Shown here one piece after another: positions 1 to 5,922 of a DNA stretch of 8,653 nucleotides; positions within the stretch are counted from its first letter, which is position 1; each line of letters starts with the position of its first letter. Source of the stretch: Deltaproteobacteria bacterium (lineage in GTDB: Bacteria; Desulfobacterota; Desulfobacteria; Desulfobacterales; JAABPS01); NCBI GenBank assembly GCA_019309685.1, contig JAFDFT010000070.1:1-8653 (forward strand), read 5' to 3'. Under the pieces are notes generated by a model, which searched no databases, was not told where the DNA came from, and saw nothing but the letters and a program-made list of their open reading frames with translations. Made by a program: the position numbers and the translations under genes.

Positions 1-31
1 GAACCAGACAGACACTTATTTAAACAACGAA

Positions 32-154
32 TGTCGAATGCTGAATATCGAACATCGAATTACGAAGGTTTTTATGCTTTTTGTCTTCTTTTGGCATTGT
101 CTATAGTTTAACGTATTCCTTCGATATTCGAAATTCATCGTTCATCATTCGATA
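32..154. repeat. Imperfect long inverted repeat rich in TCGAAT words
   Basis: Bases 32-68 match the reverse complement of 118-154 at 27 of 37 positions without gaps; the 49-base spacer is AT-rich. Each arm is a loose tandem of short words such as TCGAAT, TGAATA and TCGAA, so the arms also resemble themselves. No open reading frame of note lies inside. It could fold into a long imperfect stem in RNA or cruciform DNA. From memory, degenerate TCGAAT-rich intergenic repeats occur in several environmental bacterial genomes; I cannot confirm that here. Confidence 0.6.
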
Positions 155-220
155 TTTTTTAATTAAAATTTGGTAATTAATAAAAAATATTTCTAAACGT
201 TTAAGTCTTTGAAGGTCTTA

Positions 221-286
221 AGCATTTCACTCAAATTCTAGAATCCTTGGCCTCCTGGATCATTTTTGGATCATCAACTCTTTTGG
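221..286 (+). repeat. Dispersed intergenic repeat, copy 1
   Basis: This segment shares ordered blocks with the reverse complement of 7324-7412. The block AGAATCCTTGGCC (240-252) corresponds to AGAATCCTGGGCC, and GATCATCAACTCTTTTGG (269-286) corresponds to GATCATCAACTTTTTTTGG. An outer block, GCATTTCAC (221-229) against GCGCTTCAC, also fits. Copy 1 lacks roughly 35 bases between the two main blocks that copy 2 has. No coding sequence is evident, and the role is unknown. Confidence 0.5.
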
Positions 287-380
287 AGAAGAACTTGATA
301 AAACAATTTTTGCTCTAGTCTTAATCGGCCACTGATCATTAGAATCCAAGATAAATACGTCCCTAATTGAGCGAAAGTTG

Positions 381-442
381 AGGGTTCGTCAGCTCCAAGG
401 CGTCCCAGGGTGAAGCCGTAGTTCGCTACTGCGAACCCTGGG
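381..442. repeat. Hairpin region with two competing stems
   Basis: GTTCGC (421-426) and GCGAAC (431-436) form a perfect 6-bp stem with a TACT loop. CCCAGG (404-409) and CCTGGG (437-442) extend it below an 11-base bulge. AGGGTTCG (381-388) is also perfectly complementary to CGAACCCT (432-439), which would exclude the first stem. The region lies between 180 and 240 bases past the priA stop, with no T-tract beside the stem. A 63-codon minus-strand reading frame covers it but has no recognisable domain, so I treat the region as non-coding structured repeat DNA. Confidence 0.45.
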
Positions 443-480
443 CAACACAGGAGATGGCGTGTCATCGGCTTTTCTGAAGG

Positions 481-602
481 GTAAAAAAATGGAAATAAAA
501 TAATAATGTCCTTATTTTACCTATAATAGATCTATACACATAGCTCTCAACATGAATAAGCCTCTGAAATTGAACCTATAAACACTTTTTCCATTTTTTT
601 AC
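481..602. repeat. Perfect 15-base inverted repeat bounding a 122-bp segment
   Basis: GTAAAAAAATGGAAA (481-495) is exactly the reverse complement of 588-602, with 92 bases between the arms. A second inverted repeat, TAAAATAA (496-503) against TTATTTTA (512-519), sits beside the left arm. The right arm begins 18 bases beyond the priA stop. On the priA strand the distal arm ends in seven T residues, so it could act as a 3-prime processing or weak termination structure. It might instead be a tiny terminal-inverted-repeat element, but the flanks show no target duplication. Confidence 0.5.
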
Positions 603-620
603 GCTCAATTTGGGTACTTT

Positions 621-3080
621 TTACATCATATACAGAGGATCAACGTCGATGACTACCTGAACATCCCTTTTGGCAGTTTTATAGATATTTTCTAAAAACA
701 ATGAATGAATAAATTGATGAAGCGATTGGCTGCTATTACCTTTTAAAAGAATTTGCCACCTGTAAAACGATGCTATTTTCTGAAGTGATGCCTCAATAGG
801 CCCAAGTATTTCTATGGATTTTAATAAATCTTTATCTCTCTTCCTTATGGTTTGACAGACAGCCCCCAGCTCTTGAGTATATCTTCGCGTTTTATTTTTA
901 TCTTTTCCTGAAATTCGAACGTGAATGATTCTTGAAAATGGAGGGTAATTCAACGCTTTTCGGTGAACAATTTCCTTACTGTAAAAGGCATTGAAGTCCT
1001 GTTCTTTCGCAGTTAATATGCTAAAGTGATCCGGGTTATATGTCTGCAGGATTACTTTGCCGGGCGTCTCTCCGCGCCCTGCCCTGCCCGCAACCTGGGC
1101 AAGTAGCTGAAATGTACGCTCTCCAGCTCTGAAATCCGGAAAGTTTAGCGAAAGGTCCGCGCATATGATCCCAACCAGCGTGATGTTAGGAAAATCGTGG
1201 CCCTTTGCAACCATCTGTGTGCCGATAAGCACGTCTATTTCTTGATTCCTCAATGCTCGTAAAATTGACAGAATGGACCCCTTTTTTGCGGTCGTGTCTT
1301 TATCCATTCTGGCAATTCTTGCTTCCGGGAAAAGTGACTGCACTGCCTCTTCAACCTTCTCGGTACCCAACCCCAGAAGCCGAACACTTGAAGAGCCGCA
1401 TGATTTACATGTTGATGACGATGATAAGGAGAACCCGCAATAATGGCATTTGTGTGCATTTTCACCCTTATGAAACGTAAGTGAAATATCGCAATTCTTA
1501 CACTGTATCGTCTCACCGCATGACGCGCATACTGTAAAGCTGGAGAACCCTCTCCGATTAAGAAAAAGTAGAACCTGTTCTCTCCGGCTAAGCGTTTCCT
1601 TCATGGCTCCTTGAAGCAAAGGTGTGATAATTCTTTTCGCCCCGCGGCTATCTCTATACTCTCGCAAATCAACAATGGAAACTTCCGGAAGTGGCCGATT
1701 TTCAACACGCTCAGTCAACTCTCCTTTGGAAAATTTATTGGTCGTTGTATTATAATATGACTGTACCGAAGGAGTCGCAGACCCAAGCAGAACAACACCA
1801 GACGCCTGTTTTGCGCGGACAACGGCAAGATCCCGGGCATGATAACGAAGACCATTTTCCTGTTTATATGAGGGATCATGTTCTTCATCAACAATGATAA
1901 ACCCGATATTTACAAAAGGCGCAAAAATAGCGGACCGAGCCCCTAACGCAATAGATACTTCTCCGGAAACTATACGCATCCACTGGTCATAGCGTTCACT
2001 ATCAGAAAGTCCGCTGTGCAGTACTGCGATGCATTCACCAAATCGTGACCTGAAACGTCTTTCCATCTGTGAGATCAATGCTATCTCAGGAACGAGAATA
2101 ATAACGGAGTATCCAAGCTTTATAGCCTTATCAGCCAACTGCATATAAACTTCTGTTTTGCCACTTCCAGTCACCCCGGTAAGAAGATGCGGCGAATATC
2201 CTTTGCCTAAAGACTTCAGCATATGGGCAATGACACCTTCCTGCTCAGTTGTTAATTCATGAATGGTGTCTGCTTGAATCGCTTCCCCAAAGGGATCCCG
2301 ATAGACCCTTCGATTGACAATTGAGACATATCCCGCATCGGCCATTGATTTTACAATTCTGGCAGCAGAGGGAACAATTTCTTTTAGCATTTTTAATGGA
2401 ACTTCATGATTCATTCTCAAATGGTCAATTATTTTTTTCCTTTGAACTGAAAGCCTGCCCTGCATCGTTTCATTTTCCTTTAAAACGACATATCGTTCCA
2501 TGGTCGGACGCACCCTCGAACTTTTTAGTGTACGAGCGGTTTTAATCAGACCTTTGCTTTCCAGACGGTTTATCAATGAGCTTGAAGCTTCTTTATTAAG
2601 GTTTCTAAATATATCCTTAATTGAATGGGGCCCATTTTTTACGTATTGTAAGATTTCTTTTTCCATAGAAGCCAGGGAAGGTTCTTTTAATACCTCACTT
2701 CCGGATTCTGTTATCTCCACGGTAGTAAAGTCATAAACATTAAGCCCGCTGGGAAGCGCACACTTGATAACCTCTCCGATAGGATAAATATAATAGTCGG
2801 CAATCCATTTAAAAAATGGAATCATCGACTCGGGAAACAGGGGCACCTCATCCAATACATCGAGTATGTTCTTTATTTTTTCTAAATCTTGCTTTTCACA
2901 TAACCGTAAAATATATCCTGTAACCCTGCGCTTCCCAAATGGAACAAGAACTCTTTTTCCGGGCACTACAAACGGAAGCATTTCTTCAGGAACTGAGTAG
3001 GTAAATGTAGTAGTTAACGGTAGGGCTACCGCGACTTCAATATATGTGGGATCTGTTTCCATATTCGACTCAACCAGCAT
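621..3080 (-). CDS. priA: Primosomal protein N', replication-restart DNA helicase PriA
   Basis: PriA is a superfamily 2 3-prime-to-5-prime DNA helicase that recognises stalled or collapsed forks and reloads the replicative helicase through the primosome. The reading frame gives 819 residues, longer than the 732 of E. coli PriA. The N-terminal 3-prime DNA-binding domain is at about 12-110. A lysine-rich winged-helix region follows. The helicase core shows Walker A GVTGSGKT (302-309), DEEH (398-401), GSATPS (433-438), GTQMVAKGHDF (620-630) and QVAGRAGRG (662-670). All eight zinc-binding cysteines are present (518, 521, 527, 530, 545, 548, 558, 561). The C-terminus VIDVDPLYMM is typical. No interruption is seen. 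The start is uncertain: the first ATG (3080) and Met7 (3062) both lack a good Shine-Dalgarno, and Met7 fits the usual PriA N-terminus slightly better. The gene stands alone, with no co-directional neighbour in the window. Confidence 0.97.
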   Translation of the reverse strand: MLVESNMETDPTYIEVAVALPLTTTFTYSVPEEMLPFVVPGKRVLVPFGKRRVTGYILRLCEKQDLEKIKNILDVLDEVPLFPESMIPFFKWIADYYIYPIGEVIKCALPSGLNVYDFTTVEITESGSEVLKEPSLASMEKEILQYVKNGPHSIKDIFRNLNKEASSSLINRLESKGLIKTARTLKSSRVRPTMERYVVLKENETMQGRLSVQRKKIIDHLRMNHEVPLKMLKEIVPSAARIVKSMADAGYVSIVNRRVYRDPFGEAIQADTIHELTTEQEGVIAHMLKSLGKGYSPHLLTGVTGSGKTEVYMQLADKAIKLGYSVIILVPEIALISQMERRFRSRFGECIAVLHSGLSDSERYDQWMRIVSGEVSIALGARSAIFAPFVNIGFIIVDEEHDPSYKQENGLRYHARDLAVVRAKQASGVVLLGSATPSVQSYYNTTTNKFSKGELTERVENRPLPEVSIVDLREYRDSRGAKRIITPLLQGAMKETLSRREQVLLFLNRRGFSSFTVCASCGETIQCKNCDISLTFHKGENAHKCHYCGFSLSSSSTCKSCGSSSVRLLGLGTEKVEEAVQSLFPEARIARMDKDTTAKKGSILSILRALRNQEIDVLIGTQMVAKGHDFPNITLVGIICADLSLNFPDFRAGERTFQLLAQVAGRAGRGETPGKVILQTYNPDHFSILTAKEQDFNAFYSKEIVHRKALNYPPFSRIIHVRISGKDKNKTRRYTQELGAVCQTIRKRDKDLLKSIEILGPIEASLQKIASFYRWQILLKGNSSQSLHQFIHSLFLENIYKTAKRDVQVVIDVDPLYMM

Positions 3081-3088
3081 TCAACGAA

Positions 3089-3140
3089 TTAGTTTCCATC
3101 CATAAACCATTCAAAGTTTTGTTGCCGTAAATAGCTATTT
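3089..3140. repeat. Relic end of the MITE-like element, in the priA leader
   Basis: TTAGTTTCCATCC (3089-3101) and GTAAATAGCTATTT (3127-3140) match, in order, the reverse complement of the right end of the element at 3403-3599, which reads TTAGTTTCTATCC then GCAAATAGCTATTT. The copies differ by about 25 extra bases here. The 12-base palindrome AAATAGCTATTT occurs identically at 3129-3140 and 3570-3581. The relic starts 9 bases upstream of the annotated priA ATG, so the priA 5-prime untranslated region probably derives partly from it. The other end is not clear. Confidence 0.5.
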
Positions 3141-3200
3141 TTACATAAAATTCATTTTTCATAACAATGAAACCTATAGCCTTCCCCTTGAATTTACAGT

Positions 3201-3239
3201 AAAAAAGCGAGTAACTTGGTACGTTTTCCCGCTTTTTTT
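3201..3239. terminator. Orphan bidirectional terminator-like hairpin
   Basis: AAAAAAGCG (3201-3209) pairs perfectly with CGCTTTTTT (3230-3238) around a 20-base loop, giving an A-tract on one side and a T-tract on the other, as in bidirectional intrinsic terminators. The GC part of the stem is short (3 bp plus flanking A-T pairs), so strength is doubtful. No annotated gene ends here: priA starts at 3080 on the minus strand and the nearest plus-strand gene starts at 3678. It may end an unrecognised small RNA, insulate priA from upstream transcription, or be a decayed repeat hairpin. Confidence 0.4.
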
Positions 3240-3402
3240 GCTTTATGTTAAATTTTTCATGTACTTATCTTGCATTTTCTTGTATACTTTCTACAAATAA
3301 TGCTGCCAAAAAGAAGTTTATGAGTCAGGCTCTGCATATTTTATACAGGCCTAAAGCTGAATCGGCATATGCTTACAAACAAGATACTTAGAAAAACTGG
3401 GC
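3240..3402. other. AT-rich intergenic stretch, nothing recognised
   Basis: I see no plausible gene, tRNA fold, convincing promoter pair or repeat here. Some TATACT-like and TTATAC-like words occur but lack a properly spaced -35 partner. Together with the flanking repeats it belongs to the 597-base gap between priA and the exported-protein gene. Confidence 0.5.
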
Positions 3403-3599
3403 TAACTAGCGCCCATCCATAAATAGAAAAATTTAAATGGGTACAAATTAAGTTTCCAATTCACAAATAAGATATTTTTTTAAAAAACAAGGCCGCACAA
3501 GGGTTTGCGTCGAGACGTACTTATGGTACGTCGCAGGCGAAAACCCGCGGAGAAAGCAGTTTTTCGAAGAAATAGCTATTTGCGGATAGAAACTAACTC
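3403..3599. repeat. Diverged or composite MITE-like palindromic element
   Basis: The left part (3409-3426) reads GCGCCCATCCATAAATAG, and its 14-base core GCCCATCCATAAAT (3411-3424) is the exact reverse complement of 5665-5678 in the cleaner element. A second internal left end, AGTTTCCAATTCACAAATA from 3451, pairs imperfectly with the right end TATTTGCGGATAGAAACT (3577-3594). A core of about 144 bp (3451-3594) may therefore be nested behind a fragment of another copy. The centre is a hairpin: 3501-3520 against 3526-3546, with inner stem GACGTAC/GTACGTC and loop TTATG. TAACTA (3403-3408) and TAACTC (3594-3599) flank the whole. No reading frame is present. Confidence 0.6.
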
Positions 3600-3625
3600 C
3601 TTTACGCTATCTTTTAAGGAGTTCA

Positions 3626-3671
3626 TATAATAAAAGTCTTTATAATGAAATGGATACTTTTTTGAAAGGAG
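3626..3671 (+). promoter_or_regulatory. Possible -10 boxes and strong ribosome binding site
   Basis: Two TATAAT words occur at 3626-3631 and 3641-3646, but neither has a good TTGACA-like partner at 16-18 bases, so the promoter call is weak. The Shine-Dalgarno AAAGGAG at 3665-3671 is 6 bases from the ATG at 3678 and firmly sets that start. The promoter words lie just right of the repeat element ending near 3599. Confidence 0.35.
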
Positions 3672-3677
3672 AAGTTA

Positions 3678-3980
3678 ATGAATAAGATCGTAAAAAAAAC
3701 AACTGTCCTCCTGTTAATCGCAGCGCTTTTAATTATTCCATTTGAAACTGCTGTGTTTGCTCAGGAAGAGCTTGAAGATAGAAGCCCCAGCGCTGGGGCG
3801 ATGGCCTTTGATTTTTTGTTAGTAAGGCCGGGTGGAGCAATTGCCACTGCTGCCGGTATTAGCTGTTTCATAGTAACACTTCCGTTTTCTTTACTCGGAT
3901 GGAATGTCGACACAGCAGCTGAAAAATTGGTAGTTGATCCAGTCAAGTTCACATTATTCAGGCCCCTGGGTGATTTTTAG
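3678..3980 (+). CDS. Small exported protein with one hydrophobic segment, function unknown
   Basis: The protein has 100 residues. Residues 1-28 look like a Sec signal peptide: a lysine-rich start, a leucine/isoleucine-rich core, and a cleavage site after AVFA before Gln29. After a short acidic stretch, residues about 52-74 are hydrophobic with glycines and a PFSLLG turn, probably a single membrane segment. The C-terminus EKLVVDPVKFTLFRPLGDF resembles a family of short bacterial envelope proteins, often labelled only hypothetical, that I recall from deltaproteobacteria and pseudomonads. The function is not known and I infer none. The start is set by AAAGGAG at 6 bases. It is monocistronic and converges on gltA, 109 bases away. 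Confidence 0.8.
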   Translation: MNKIVKKTTVLLLIAALLIIPFETAVFAQEELEDRSPSAGAMAFDFLLVRPGGAIATAAGISCFIVTLPFSLLGWNVDTAAEKLVVDPVKFTLFRPLGDF

Positions 3981-4053
3981 AATAAGGGAGATCGGAAATT
4001 CCTTTCCCTTTAAAGCTGTTTTACATTTGGAGTAATAAATTTCTAATACTATT

Positions 4054-4089
4054 GAGATCTTTGGGATTTGTTGATCTTCCAAAGGTCTC
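4054..4089. terminator. Hairpin between converging genes
   Basis: GAGATCTTTGG (4054-4064) pairs with CCAAAGGTCTC (4079-4089) directly beside the gltA stop codon. In plus-strand RNA every position pairs, counting one G-U wobble; in minus-strand RNA the same position is a mismatch. No T-tract follows on either strand, so it is a weak terminator candidate or an RNA 3-prime stabilising stem. A smaller imperfect stem, AAGGGA (3984-3989) with TCCCTT (4005-4010), follows the exported-protein gene. Confidence 0.4.
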
Positions 4090-5370
4090 TTAACGTTTAT
4101 CCATCGGTATATATTTTCTTTGTTTAGGCCCTATGTATATCTGCCGTGGGCGGTTCAGTTTCCAATGAGGATCGTCCATACTCTCTCTCCATTGTGCTAT
4201 CCATCCAGGCAGTCGCCCAATAGCAAACATTACAGTAAACATATTAACGGGAATACCAAGCGCCCGCAAAAATATGCCACTGTAAAAATCTACGTTTGGA
4301 TAAAGGTTGTGATCGATAAAATACTCATCCTTTAATGCAACCTCTTCCAATTTTTTTGCAATATCCAGTAATGGATCTTCGATATTTAATTTTGGGAGTA
4401 CAGTATCCACCATCTCTTTCATGATTTTGGCTCGAGGGTCATAGGTCTTGTAAACCCTGTGACCGAAACCCATCAGCCGAAATGGGTCATCTCTGTCTTT
4501 TGCCTTTTCAACCGCGTATTTTACGTCACCTCCATTTTTGGCTATCTCTGAAAGCATTTCAAAAACAGCGATGTTGGCGCCTCCATGCAAGGGCCCCCAA
4601 AGCGCTGCTATCCCCGCTGAAATAGCGGCATAGACATTTACTCTTCCGCTTCCCACCACTCTTACGGCAGCAGTCGAACAGTTTTGCTCATGGTCAGCAT
4701 GAAGAATCCAAAAAACATTCAGTGCCTTAACAACGTCCTTATCTATTTCATAAGGATTGACAGGATTGTCAAACATCATGTTTAAAAAATTCGCGCAGTA
4801 TGTGAGATCTGCCCTTGGGTAAACAACCTTATGCCCTCTTGATATTTTATAGGACATAGCCGCCATGGTACGGATTTTTGACAACAGACGCAATAGGGTT
4901 TTGTTTATAGCTTCTTCCGTATGCGTAAGTTCAGGATAAAAGCTTCGAAGCGCGTTTACCATGGCAGAAAGAATCCCCATGGGGCTTGCACCTCTTGGGA
5001 AATTCTGAAAAAATATTTGCATATCCTCATGAACAAGCGATTGGTCGTTGAGCTGGACTCTAATATTTGTCAGCTCTTCAAGCGTGGGCAATTCACCATT
5101 CATAAGAAGATATGATGTCTCTACAAAGGTAGAGTGTTCCGCAAGTTCTTCAATGGATATGCCTCGATATCTTAATACCCCTTTCTCCCCATCCATAAAT
5201 GTGATTTGGCTTTCACAGCTCCCTGTGTTGACAAAACCAGGATCAAGTGTAATGAGTCCCGTTTTCTTCCTCAGAGCCGCAATATCAATTGCCTTTTCCC
5301 CCTCGGTACCCGTAATGATTGGGAATTCATATAGTTGACCATCAAACTCAAATTTTACATATTCAGACAT
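4090..5370 (-). CDS. gltA: Citrate synthase, type II hexameric class
   Basis: The enzyme condenses acetyl-CoA with oxaloacetate to citrate, the entry step of the TCA cycle, in the cytoplasm. The 426 residues match the length of E. coli GltA. Visible active-site landmarks are HADHEQNCST (224-233), the catalytic His262 in GPLHGGAN, His304 in GFGHRVYK and Asp361 in VDFYSG, equivalent to His264, His305 and Asp362 of E. coli. An N-terminal beta region of about 45 residues before the core is typical of the larger Gram-negative enzymes that NADH can inhibit; inhibition itself cannot be read here. The frame is intact. The start at 5370 has GAGG 7 bases upstream. The gene is monocistronic, without other TCA-cycle genes beside it. 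In a sulfate reducer it could serve oxidation or glutamate synthesis. Confidence 0.97.
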   Translation of the reverse strand: MSEYVKFEFDGQLYEFPIITGTEGEKAIDIAALRKKTGLITLDPGFVNTGSCESQITFMDGEKGVLRYRGISIEELAEHSTFVETSYLLMNGELPTLEELTNIRVQLNDQSLVHEDMQIFFQNFPRGASPMGILSAMVNALRSFYPELTHTEEAINKTLLRLLSKIRTMAAMSYKISRGHKVVYPRADLTYCANFLNMMFDNPVNPYEIDKDVVKALNVFWILHADHEQNCSTAAVRVVGSGRVNVYAAISAGIAALWGPLHGGANIAVFEMLSEIAKNGGDVKYAVEKAKDRDDPFRLMGFGHRVYKTYDPRAKIMKEMVDTVLPKLNIEDPLLDIAKKLEEVALKDEYFIDHNLYPNVDFYSGIFLRALGIPVNMFTVMFAIGRLPGWIAQWRESMDDPHWKLNRPRQIYIGPKQRKYIPMDKR

Positions 5371-5377
5371 ATTTTAA

Positions 5378-5413
5378 CCTCGCATATGACTCATTAAGAT
5401 ATTAATAATTATA
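5378..5413 (-). promoter_or_regulatory. gltA ribosome binding site and likely -10 box
   Basis: Read on the minus strand, GAGG (5378-5381) lies 7 bases before the gltA ATG. TATAAT (5408-5413) lies about 37 bases before it. The sequence upstream of the -10 has only weak -35 candidates: TTGCAA sits just 13 bases away. The -10 call is plausible and the -35 unresolved. Confidence 0.4.
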
Positions 5414-5511
5414 ATTTTTCAGGAAATTGCAAAGTTGCCCGGCTGAATTTTCCGTCTTGAGGACCAGCTCCGATAACTGTGAAAAGTGTGGTTAATACAA
5501 AACTTTTTCCC

Positions 5512-5686
5512 TAACTAGTGTCTGTCCAGAAATTAGATATTTTGTTCGAGTTCAAGGAAGGCGAAAATTTTAACCACAGGAATACATTGAGTATTTCGAG
5601 GATTAAAATTTGAGCCCGCCAAAGGCGGATGTTCCACCTGACGCAGAAATCTGGCAAAATAGCAATTTATGGATGGGCACTAACTA
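5512..5686. mobile_element. MITE-like element with terminal inverted repeats and direct-repeat flanks
   Basis: The element spans 5518-5680 (163 bp). Its first 17 bases GTGTCTGTCCAGAAATT match the reverse complement of its last 17 (5664-5680) at 13 positions, and similarity continues through TATTTTG to about 26 bases. TAACTA occurs immediately outside both ends (5512-5517 and 5681-5686), as expected for a 6-bp target duplication. The interior is a long hairpin, 5565-5585 against 5591-5611 (16 of 21 paired, loop ATTGA), followed by a perfect small hairpin CCGCC-AAA-GGCGG (5616-5628). No coding capacity is present, so any movement would need a transposase supplied elsewhere. Diverged relatives lie at 3403-3599 and 3089-3140. 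Confidence 0.7.
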
Positions 5687-5738
5687 ATAGCTCATATTGA
5701 CCTTCAGGTTCAAACTACGCTTTTCACACCATATCTTT

Positions 5739-5761
5739 GCAGAAATTTCTGCTAATATAAT
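5739..5761 (+). promoter_or_regulatory. Perfect 14-base palindrome abutting a possible extended -10
   Basis: GCAGAAATTTCTGC (5739-5752) is a perfect palindrome. Its last bases overlap TGCTAATAT (5750-5758), which has extended -10 form, and TATAAT follows at 5756-5761. A repressor-operator arrangement is possible. No convincing -35 is present, and the next start codon is about 160 bases away at 5923, so assignment to that gene is tentative. Confidence 0.35.
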
Positions 5762-5834
5762 CCAAAAATGGGATTTGGTCAAGCTGCCACTTTTAAAGTA
5801 TTAGAAAATGACCAATGAATCCAATTCAAAACGC

Positions 5835-5917
5835 TTTTCTTTTGGGCTGGTTTTACGTATAATATGCCTCGTGATAAATATTCTCATCAATTCTCATGCA
5901 AGATTCAAGTCAGGAGG
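5835..5917 (+). promoter_or_regulatory. Candidate promoter and strong ribosome binding site of the 5923 gene
   Basis: TATAAT at 5858-5863 has a weak -35-like TTTTCT at 5835-5840 with 17-base spacing. AGGAGG at 5912-5917 is a full Shine-Dalgarno core 5 bases from the ATG at 5923. It decides the start: the alternative in-frame ATG at 5896 lies upstream of this site and would translate through it. Confidence 0.5.
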
Positions 5918-5922
5918 ATTCA

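Noticed and set aside
32..154. Possible CRISPR array in the TCGAAT-rich region
   Set aside because: The words are short, irregular and arranged as an inverted repeat; there are no evenly spaced identical repeats with unique spacers and no cas genes.
274..465. 63-codon minus-strand reading frame left of priA
   Set aside because: It covers the structured hairpin region, has no recognisable domain, and its predicted protein looks like translated repeat DNA.
1250..2736. Several short plus- and minus-strand reading frames inside priA
   Set aside because: They lie in other frames of a full-length, motif-complete priA and show no domain of their own.
4120..5338. Plus-strand reading frames opposite gltA
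   Set aside because: They are antisense shadows of an intact citrate synthase with all active-site residues.
3409..5680. Composite transposon carrying gltA
   Set aside because: The two elements have no transposase, differ in sequence, and only one shows a plausible target duplication of its own, so a single mobile unit is not supported.
5896..5922. Upstream ATG extending the unknown protein by nine residues
   Set aside because: The strong AGGAGG lies downstream of it and 5 bases before the ATG at 5923, so 5923 is the better start.
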